12,627 nt of DNA from Methanomicrobiales archaeon. GTDB lineage: Archaea; Halobacteriota; Methanomicrobia; Methanomicrobiales; JACTUA01. The DNA lies in contig JAJRDF010000016.1 in assembly GCA_028678555.1 (NCBI GenBank), forward strand, positions 1-12,627, written 5' to 3'. Under the pieces are notes generated by a model that saw nothing but the letters and a program-made list of their open reading frames with translations, did not search any database and was not told where the DNA came from. This document shows positions 7,792 to 11,984 of the stretch, one piece after another (the stretch's first letter is position 1; every line of letters begins with the position of its first letter). The translations under genes and the position numbers were made by a program.

Positions 7792-8121
7792 CTACTGATC
7801 TCTTCCCGGTGGTTTATCTTTCATGCGCCTCGCGCTGCCGAAGAAACGCTGGGCCGTCGTCTCGGAGGTCCAGATCCGCTCCTTCCCCTCACGGCCCTGG
7901 AGAATGAGCGCGAGCAGGACAACCCCGATGCCGAGGGCTTCCCAGGCCGGCGACAGGGCGATACCGAGTCCTAGGAGCGCGAGGGCCGCGTACAGGACCC
8001 CCCGGTATGCCGCCTTCCGGTAGCCGGGGAGCCCCGTGCGGCGGAAGATCCGCACGTCCCGGAACCAGAGGAAATAGACCACCGCCGTGCCAAAGGCCGC
8101 CACCCAGAGCAGATACGTCAT
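7792..8121 (-). CDS. Small membrane protein of unknown function
   Basis: A 109-residue protein with no family I can name. Three hydrophobic stretches are visible, at about 2-19, 42-58 and 62-79, the last two joined by a short SPAWEAL turn. A basic segment (RDVRIFRRTG, 21-30) follows the first. The C-terminal tail of about 30 residues is charged (QGREGKERIW, RRMKDK) and probably cytoplasmic. The stop lies 13 bases before hisS, whose ribosome site starts just after it, so the two are likely co-transcribed. No Shine-Dalgarno site precedes the ATG, but a CTTTTTAC-like stretch about 36 bases upstream could drive a nearly leaderless message. GC use is like its neighbours. The frame is supported by the membrane pattern and position, not by a known domain. 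Confidence 0.72.
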   Translation of the reverse strand: MTYLLWVAAFGTAVVYFLWFRDVRIFRRTGLPGYRKAAYRGVLYAALALLGLGIALSPAWEALGIGVVLLALILQGREGKERIWTSETTAQRFFGSARRMKDKPPGRDQ

Positions 8122-8152
8122 ACGGTTATGGTGAGTGGTGGGTGTTACTCAG

Positions 8153-8160
8153 GTAAAAAG
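8153..8160 (-). promoter_or_regulatory. Possible TATA box for the membrane protein-hisS-top6BA run
   Basis: CTTTTTAC on the minus strand is centred about 36 bases before the ATG at 8121, within an otherwise GC-rich gap. With archaeal spacing, transcription would begin within about ten bases of the ATG. The match to a methanogen TATA box is poor, so this is a weak call. Confidence 0.28.
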
Positions 8161-8167
8161 AGAACGC

Positions 8168-8200
8168 AGGGTGCGAAAGTGGCGCTCACGCCACGACCCT
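8168..8200. other. Two-part stem-loop in intergenic DNA
   Basis: An outer stem AGGGT/ACCCT (8168-8172 with 8196-8200) surrounds an inner stem GTGGCG/CGCCAC (8179-8184 with 8189-8194) with a CTCA loop. The internal loop is asymmetric: GCGAAA on one side and a single G on the other. Eleven Watson-Crick pairs in 33 bases could be a small structured RNA on either strand, or a DNA fold. It does not match a tRNA, a box C/D or H/ACA guide, or a riboswitch that I know. Confidence 0.45.
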
Positions 8201-8255
8201 CTCGGCTGGTTCAGGTGGATTTTCCAGCACGGTTCACTCACCTTATGATACGGAG

Positions 8256-8310
8256 TACTGAGATGCCTCGGGGGCTCGCCGCCCCTGCCGCGTGGGCACC
8301 CCCCGCCGGT
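8256..8310. repeat. GC-rich hairpin repeat, copy 3 (shortened)
   Basis: It reads GTACTGAGATGCCTCGGGGG and then CTCGCC, the same order as copies 1 and 2 but without the inner CCGCGGCTC part. The last 24 bases (8287-8310) are identical to 3543-3566. CGGGGG at 8269-8274 can pair with CCCCCG at 8300-8305. The orientation on the + strand is the same as the other copies. Confidence 0.72.
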
Positions 8311-8381
8311 GTTCCGTGATTCCTCTTCACTTGGGTAACTACCGACGTGGTGAGTCCATCCTCATGTCGTGGGGGAGGGAC

Positions 8382-8405
8382 CGGGAGGGGGCTGGCCCCC
8401 TCCCG
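8382..8405. repeat. Perfect GC hairpin, 11-bp stem
   Basis: CGGGAGGGGGC (8382-8392) is the exact inverse complement of GCCCCCTCCCG (8395-8405), with only TG between. It lies downstream of the DUF371 gene on the minus strand, so it may end or protect that message. There is no T-run beside it, so a bacterial-type terminator is not supported. Confidence 0.6.
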
Positions 8406-8465
8406 CACCATACCCCGGTCACTCCCCGGCTGGTAAAAGGAGAGAACTGCCCCTCAGCCCATGCT

Positions 8466-8894
8466 TCAACCGGGCCGCGCCGCCGTCATCTCCACCACGA
8501 GGGTCCCGCCTTTGCGCAAAAGTGCGATCAGCTCCCTCGGCAGGGTTGCCGCGGTACGGTCGGAGAGGATCCCCACGGTTCTCCCGTCCACGAACCGGCT
8601 CCGCCTCCAGACCATGTCGGCCGGGTGGGTGAACGAGAGGGCTGCGGATCCCCGGGAACGGACCTCCACCCGGAGATCCCCTGCGATGAGCCGGGTGAGG
8701 AGTACCGCGTCGTCATAGCAGAGCACCTTCCGGAATTCTGGTGGGAGCCCTGCGGAGCCGTATTCCGCCGCCACCCCGATGATGCAGTCGCCGGCGGCCG
8801 TCAGGTGCTCCTCTGCCGTGACCTCAAAGGTGGTGGGATGCGTGCCCCGCACCTGGGGGTGCCCGCGGCATACCACCGTTGCGTGCGCCTCCAT
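8466..8894 (-). CDS. DUF371 family protein
   Basis: A 142-residue protein of the archaeal family DUF371, for which I know no assigned reaction. The N-terminal half carries the family pattern: RGHPQVRGTHPTTFEVT (10-26), HLTAAGDCIIGV (30-41), and later CYDDAVLLTRLIAGD. A final segment FVDGRTVGILSDRTAATLPRELI leads into a short hydrophobic strand. It has no membrane segment or signal peptide, so it should be a soluble cytoplasmic protein. The conserved His and Asp-Cys positions hint at a binding or catalytic site, but this is only inference. The ATG lies 34 bases from the start of the oppositely oriented zinc-finger gene and has no good ribosome site. GAAATAGC, about 30 bases upstream, could serve a leaderless message. 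Confidence 0.88.
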   Translation of the reverse strand: MEAHATVVCRGHPQVRGTHPTTFEVTAEEHLTAAGDCIIGVAAEYGSAGLPPEFRKVLCYDDAVLLTRLIAGDLRVEVRSRGSAALSFTHPADMVWRRSRFVDGRTVGILSDRTAATLPRELIALLRKGGTLVVEMTAARPG

Positions 8895-8928
8895 CCTTTA
8901 AGAGTGAAGGGCGCCCACTGCTATTTCA
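8895..8928. promoter_or_regulatory. Interlocked divergent promoters, probably leaderless
   Basis: Only 34 bases part the two divergent ATGs. On the + strand CTTTAAGA (8896-8903) is centred about 30 bases before the ATG at 8929. On the minus strand TGAAATAG (8928-8921) is centred about 30 bases before the ATG at 8894. Each box therefore lies at the edge of the other gene's start. Neither gene has a clear Shine-Dalgarno site. Confidence 0.45.
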
Positions 8929-9501
8929 ATGTTGATTCCGTATCCCTGCCCGGGCTGCGGCCAGGAGACCGGGCACCGGGTGCTCAAGGAGGGGGCCGAG
9001 GTGCTGGTGGAGTGCTCAGGCTGCGGCCACATCCACCGGATCCGGTTCCCGGAGGCTGCCGAGATCCGGGTCAAGGCCATCGTCTCAGACCGGGACCAGT
9101 CCCGGGTCTGCGAGGCGGAGCTGGGAGAAGACGAGGAGGTGGCGGTGGGAGACCACCTGGCGGCACTCTGCGGGGATGAGGCGTCGGGGGTGGAGGTGAC
9201 CGCCATCGAGAGCGGCGGGAAGCGGGTGCAGCGGGCGCCGGCCACATCCGTTGAGACCCTCTGGACCCGGGCCATCGAGCGCGTCGTGGTGAAAGTATCG
9301 GTCCACCGGGGCCGCACCACGGAACCCCTGCGCATCTCGTGTACCGGAGAACAGGAATTCTCCGTCGGTGGGATCGCGACCGCAGGAAAGACCAGCTTCC
9401 GTATCTCCCACATGAAGCTCCGGGACGGTCATGTGGTCCGGAGAGAGGGAAAGAGGGCCGCCGCCCGGGAGATCACCCGGGTCTACGGCTACCGGCTATA
9501 G
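8929..9501 (+). CDS. HVO_0476-type zinc-finger protein
   Basis: A 190-residue archaeal protein. The N terminus is a zinc ribbon with Cys7-x2-Cys10 (CPGCG) and Cys29-x2-Cys32 (CSGCG) separated by a beta hairpin. The remaining 150 residues look like beta-rich small domains: IRVKAIVSD at about 46-54, EDEEVAVGDHL, and GVEVTAIESGGKRVQRAPA, which resembles an OB- or TRAM-like strand pattern. The C terminus is basic (HVVRREGKRAAAREITRVYGY), which would suit nucleic-acid binding. The architecture agrees with the HVO_0476 family known from haloarchaea and methanogens. Its function is not established, though a role on RNA or DNA is reasonable. It starts beside the divergent DUF371 gene and ends in a palindrome shared with the convergent thioredoxin-like gene. 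Confidence 0.85.
   Translation: MLIPYPCPGCGQETGHRVLKEGAEVLVECSGCGHIHRIRFPEAAEIRVKAIVSDRDQSRVCEAELGEDEEVAVGDHLAALCGDEASGVEVTAIESGGKRVQRAPATSVETLWTRAIERVVVKVSVHRGRTTEPLRISCTGEQEFSVGGIATAGKTSFRISHMKLRDGHVVRREGKRAAAREITRVYGYRL
9496..9501. other. CTATAG palindrome shared by two convergent stop sites
   Basis: The six bases CTATAG read Leu-stop on both strands. They end the zinc-finger gene (stop 9499-9501) and the thioredoxin-like gene (stop 9498-9496), so neither stop can change without altering the last codon of the other. Confidence 0.95.
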
Positions 9502-9756
9502 GTACTTCCGGATCGCCCCTTCCAGTTCCTCGCGGTGGACGACCCCTTCGAACCGTTCCTTCACCTGGCCATCCGAGACGACAAGGATCGTGGGAGTGAC
9601 ACGGAGGCCGTATTCCTTGATGAAATGCGGGTTCTTCACCGCATCGATCTCCTGGATGGTGAGCCCGAGGGCAGCCTCCACCTCCCGGTTGATGGGCTCC
9701 TGCTCAACGCACCCCATGCAGCCTTCCTGCGAGAAACAGAGGACCGTGACAGCCAT
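9496..9756 (-). CDS. Thioredoxin-like protein
   Basis: An 86-residue thiol-disulfide protein in the size range of archaeal mini-thioredoxins and glutaredoxins. Cys13-Met-Gly-Cys16 is the redox motif, Pro55 in VTPTILVV is the expected cis-proline, and the last helix is REELEGAIRKYL. Cys7, six residues before the motif on the first strand, is an extra thiol and could form a resolving or metal-binding site. The start chosen is the ATG at 9756. The open frame continues 35 codons upstream, but that part is Pro/Ser/Gly-rich and does not resemble the fold. No ribosome site is present: the upstream minus strand is almost purely pyrimidine. A T6 run centred 28 bases before the ATG allows a leaderless start. 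Its stop overlaps the end of the convergent zinc-finger gene by six bases. Confidence 0.85.
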   Translation of the reverse strand: MAVTVLCFSQEGCMGCVEQEPINREVEAALGLTIQEIDAVKNPHFIKEYGLRVTPTILVVSDGQVKERFEGVVHREELEGAIRKYL

Positions 9757-9781
9757 GGAGGGAGGTGGGGAGGGACGGGGG

Positions 9782-9787
9782 AAAAAA
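9782..9787 (-). terminator. T6 run: likely end of the membrane-protein message, or TATA-like box
   Basis: TTTTTT on the minus strand follows the stop at 9800 by 12 bases and is flanked by GC-rich sequence. Archaeal transcription often ends at such T-runs. The same run is centred 28 bases before the ATG at 9756, the spacing expected of a TATA element for a leaderless gene. Both roles are possible. Confidence 0.4.
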
Positions 9788-9799
9788 CCTTCCCCGCCG

Positions 9800-10489
9800 T
9801 CACCGCGGGAACTCGGCAAAGGAGACGTCGGCGGTGGCGTACCGGTACCCGAGGAGTGCACTCGTGTCCGTCTTCTCCATGACCCTGGCCATCCTGAGTA
9901 CCGTGTCAGGGGCGGTCTCGTTCTCGTCCGGGAAGTCCACGATGGGGGTCTCGGAAAATCCGAGGGGGATCCAGTCCCCGACAGTTGAGGTGGAGAAGTT
10001 CCCGCCGACTATGTTGAACTCCTCCCGAGAAAAGTCCGTCTGGAGCGGGTCCTCAAACTGGAATGTCAGCTTCCGTGTCTCACCTGCGTGCAATCCCACG
10101 AGCGCGATTCCCATCTCATCGGCTTCCATTCCCAGGAGCGCGAACTTTACCTCGCCGAGGTACGGGTTGTATGCCGGAACGCCCATGATGGCAGGATTTC
10201 CTGTCTTTCCTGCCTGGATATCCAGGGTGGTCGTGTAGAAGACCGGGTCACCGTTCTGGACGGCGGTCTGGTACACTGCCCTGTCGGTGGTCAGTATCAC
10301 CTGGCCGTTCTCATCCCAGATGGTATACTGCATCGAAAGGGTTTCCAGCGGTTTCGCCGTCCGGAAGCTGGTGATCCATCCCGTCCCCCATGAAGAGATG
10401 ATCATCATCCCCACAAAAAGGACGGCGATGGCGATCAGCACCACCCTGCTCCAGAACGTGGTCTTCTTCTTCTCCTCCTCCCGCTTCAT
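9800..10489 (-). CDS. Membrane-anchored protein, possibly FKBP-like
   Basis: A 229-residue protein with a charged start (MKREEEKKKT), one membrane helix at about 15-34 (RVVLIAIAVLFVGMMIIS), and a large domain probably outside the cell. The order of elements resembles a degenerate FKBP/SlyD prolyl isomerase: QYTIWDENGQVILTTD as first strands, then EMGIALVGLHAGETRKLTF, close to the FKBP stretch that follows a GMKVGE-type loop, then EEFNIVGGNFSTSTVGDWIPL. Several aromatic pocket residues cannot be placed, so activity is doubtful. The frame stays open 13 codons further up, but the ATG at 10489 is preferred because TTTATCTT (10520-10513) is centred about 27 bases before it, fitting a leaderless start. 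It diverges from hsp20. The alternatives are a pilus or surface protein of unknown kind. Confidence 0.72.
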   Translation of the reverse strand: MKREEEKKKTTFWSRVVLIAIAVLFVGMMIISSWGTGWITSFRTAKPLETLSMQYTIWDENGQVILTTDRAVYQTAVQNGDPVFYTTTLDIQAGKTGNPAIMGVPAYNPYLGEVKFALLGMEADEMGIALVGLHAGETRKLTFQFEDPLQTDFSREEFNIVGGNFSTSTVGDWIPLGFSETPIVDFPDENETAPDTVLRMARVMEKTDTSALLGYRYATADVSFAEFPR

Positions 10490-10511
10490 GCCTATAGCAT
10501 CGGGTGAAGGG

Positions 10512-10520
10512 AAAGATAAA
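10512..10520 (-). promoter_or_regulatory. TATA box of the membrane-anchored protein gene
   Basis: TTTATCTTT is centred 27 bases before the ATG at 10489. That is the distance between TATA and transcription start in archaea, so the message would begin at or beside the ATG. It is the best reason to choose this start over the longer frame. Confidence 0.55.
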
Positions 10521-10548
10521 ACCTCCACCAGAGCACCTCCCGCACTAG

Positions 10549-10562
10549 GTATATTTAAATAT
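10549..10562 (+). promoter_or_regulatory. hsp20 TATA box inside a 12-bp palindrome
   Basis: GTATATTTAAATAT is the most AT-rich stretch in the window. ATATTTAAATAT (10551-10562) is a perfect palindrome. Start of transcription is expected near 10579-10583, giving a leader of about 55 bases. The symmetry could let the box serve both directions or bind a dimeric repressor. Neither is shown. Confidence 0.7.
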
Positions 10563-10589
10563 CAAGAACACTCACCATTGGTTAGCCAT

Positions 10590-10617
10590 CTGCGGGCAGC
10601 CGGCGGGTGCCCTGCAG
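10590..10617 (+). promoter_or_regulatory. Hairpin in the hsp20 leader, just before the ribosome site
   Basis: CTGC-GGGCA (10590-10598) pairs with TGCCC-T-GCAG (10608-10617), nine pairs with one bulged T and a nine-base GC-rich loop. It ends five bases before GGAGTGAT (10623-10630), the ribosome site of the ATG at 10636. It lies wholly within the predicted leader and may affect message stability or translation on heating. Confidence 0.5.
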
Positions 10618-10635
10618 TGACTGGAGTGATACACC

Positions 10636-11121
10636 ATGGTATGGAGAAGGTACAGGCCGAATTCGGCAGTCTGGAACGAGTTCAACGAACTGATGCAGGA
10701 GATGGAGAGCCAGCTCTCCTCCCTCATGGAGGAGGTGGAGACCACCCCCCTTCTTCCGGCAAGGGAATTCCGGGGGCGGCTGATCCCTGCCATCCGCGGG
10801 GACCTCCGGGTTGATGTACGGGAGCACGATGACGAGGTGGTGTTGGTGGCAGACCTCCCCGGGGTGGAGAAGGATGATGTCTCCATCCAGCTGATGGACC
10901 CGAGAACCATCCAGATCTCCAGCGAGCGCAGGCTGGAAGAGGAGGAGAAGGCGGAAGGGTACTACATGAGGGAAAGGAGGTTCGGCTCCATGGACCGGCT
11001 GATCCGCCTTCCTGCCAGTGTGACCGACAAGGGAGGTTCCGCCTCGTTCAAGAACGGGGTGCTGGAAGTCCACCTGATGAAGAGCCCGGAGGAGCGGAAG
11101 AAACAGATACCCATCGAGTGA
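10636..11121 (+). CDS. hsp20: Small heat-shock protein, Hsp20/alpha-crystallin family
   Basis: A 161-residue ATP-independent chaperone that holds unfolding proteins in large oligomers in the cytoplasm. The N-terminal arm (1-55) is amphipathic and Met/Gln/Glu-rich (NEFNELMQEMESQLSSLMEE). The alpha-crystallin domain runs from about 57 to 150: RVDVREHDDEVVLVADLPGV, then the strand TIQISSE, a loop with YYMRERRFGSMDRLIRLP, and the closing ASFKNGVLEVHL. The tail ends IPI-Glu, the I-x-I motif that docks into the next dimer. All family marks are present and the length is normal. GGAGTGAT stands five bases before the ATG. A strong TATA box and a leader hairpin suggest heat-responsive control, though no known operator was recognised. 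It diverges from the membrane protein gene. Confidence 0.95.
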   Translation: MVWRRYRPNSAVWNEFNELMQEMESQLSSLMEEVETTPLLPAREFRGRLIPAIRGDLRVDVREHDDEVVLVADLPGVEKDDVSIQLMDPRTIQISSERRLEEEEKAEGYYMRERRFGSMDRLIRLPASVTDKGGSASFKNGVLEVHLMKSPEERKKQIPIE

Positions 11122-11161
11122 ACGCTCACCCACCCCTCTTTTCACCGATTCCTTGAAGTCA

Positions 11162-11182
11162 CCGGAACGTACATCCTTCCGG
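11162..11182. repeat. CCGGAA/TTCCGG inverted repeat before the CBS gene
   Basis: CCGGAA (11162-11167) and TTCCGG (11177-11182) are exact inverse complements separated by nine bases, ending two bases before the ATG at 11185. The spacing suits either a dimeric repressor site or a hairpin covering the start. No ribosome site is seen here, which makes the element more notable. It could also be chance in GC-rich DNA. Confidence 0.35.
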
Positions 11183-11184
11183 CA

Positions 11185-11970
11185 ATGGACAAGAAGAAGG
11201 TCCGGGACTACATGACCTACGACGTGGTCTGCATTGATCTGCATTCCACGGCAAAGGATGTCCTGGAGACCATCCACAAGACCGGCCACGACGGGTTTCC
11301 TGTGGTGGACAACCGGGAGGTGGTGGGCTACATCGCAGCCAGGGACCTGCTCTTCGTTGCCCCTACCGTCCCCATCGAACGGGTCATGTCCACCCACCTG
11401 ATTGTCGCCGATCCCGACATGTCCATCAACGATGCCGCACGGGTGATCTTCCGGTCCGGTATCCAGAAACTCCCTGTCGTGGATGAACAGAACCACCTCC
11501 TGGGGATCATCTCCAACTCGGACGTGATCCGGTCCCAGATCGAGCATGTCTCCCCCGAGAAGGTCTTCAAGTTCATCGACACGCTGCGCAAGCTCTACAA
11601 CGTGGATCCCCAGATGAAACGGGAGCACGTGACCATCGCAGACCTCCTCCCCACCCAGGCAAAGATCTACGAGGACGAGCTGGAGGGGAGGATGTACGAG
11701 ATCCAGAAGGGCCTCGCCGAACCGCTGATCGTGGTGAAAAGGCCCGGGCGGATGATCCTTGTGGATGGTCACCACCGCGCCGTCGCGGCAAAACGGCTGG
11801 GCATCCAGACGCTGGACGCCTACATCATCGAGATTGACCAGGACATCGAACTGGGGATGGAGCGGACCGCCCGGTCCATGAACCTCTCCACCCTGGACGA
11901 CATCCGGGTCATGGACTATGCCCGGCACCCGCTGGTGGCCCTCACCCACCGGCTGGTCCGCCACGGCTGA
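11185..11970 (+). CDS. Two-CBS protein fused to a ParB/Srx-fold (SerK-like) domain
   Basis: A 261-residue soluble protein. Two CBS motifs (about 7-58 and 65-118, each with the hGhPVVD or hxKLPVVD strand and GYIAARDLL or GIISNSDVI ending) should form a Bateman pair that binds an adenosyl ligand. After a linker at 121-147 comes a ParB N-terminal-like fold (about 148-218): VTIADLLPTQAKIY, AEPLIVVKRPGRMILVDGHHR (hydrophobic strands and the DGHHR turn, 194-198), then AVAAKRLGI. That turn is like the nucleotide site of ParB, sulfiredoxin and the archaeal free-serine kinase SerK. There is no DNA-binding helix-turn-helix, so chromosome partition is unlikely. A nucleotide-regulated small-molecule kinase or CTPase is an inference. 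It lies 63 bases after hsp20 and converges on the gene at the right edge. The ATG has no clear ribosome site. Confidence 0.88.
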   Translation: MDKKKVRDYMTYDVVCIDLHSTAKDVLETIHKTGHDGFPVVDNREVVGYIAARDLLFVAPTVPIERVMSTHLIVADPDMSINDAARVIFRSGIQKLPVVDEQNHLLGIISNSDVIRSQIEHVSPEKVFKFIDTLRKLYNVDPQMKREHVTIADLLPTQAKIYEDELEGRMYEIQKGLAEPLIVVKRPGRMILVDGHHRAVAAKRLGIQTLDAYIIEIDQDIELGMERTARSMNLSTLDDIRVMDYARHPLVALTHRLVRHG

Positions 11971-11984
11971 AAAGCCGGCGGTGT

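Larger units (their letters stand above)
8122..8465. other. Intergenic gap with foldable elements, no gene seen
   Basis: This gap lies between the start of the membrane protein gene and the end of the DUF371 gene. It contains a possible promoter (8153-8160), a two-part stem at 8168-8200, the third copy of the hairpin repeat (8256-8310) and a long GC hairpin at 8382-8405. Short open frames here do not look like proteins. The last 60 bases before the DUF371 stop hold nothing I recognise. Confidence 0.65.

Noticed and set aside
6324..7907. Plus-strand open frame of 527 codons across hisS and top6B
   Set aside because: It has no recognisable domain and mirrors two certain genes on the other strand.
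3395..8310. The repeats as a CRISPR array
   Set aside because: There are only three copies, two of them 106 bp apart and one nearly 5 kb away, with no regular spacers and no cas genes.
3332..8465. Both repeat-bearing gaps are exactly 344 bp long
   Set aside because: Apart from the repeat copies the two gaps do not align, so the equal length is taken as chance.
8122..8465. A tRNA or known guide RNA in the gap
   Set aside because: No TTC-loop, acceptor stem, C/D or ACA boxes could be placed on either strand.
9757..9861. N-terminal extension of 35 residues on the thioredoxin-like protein
   Set aside because: It is Pro/Ser/Gly-rich, unlike the fold, and would overlap the end of the preceding gene. 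The core begins at Met-Ala-Val-Thr, as in small thioredoxins.
10490..10528. Start of the membrane-anchored protein 13 codons upstream
   Set aside because: It would put the TATA-like TTTATCTT inside the gene and add nothing that resembles a signal or conserved start.
10569..10628. CACTC (10569-10573) pairing with GAGTG in the hsp20 ribosome site (10624-10628)
   Set aside because: CACTC lies upstream of the transcription start predicted from the TATA box, so it would not be in the message.
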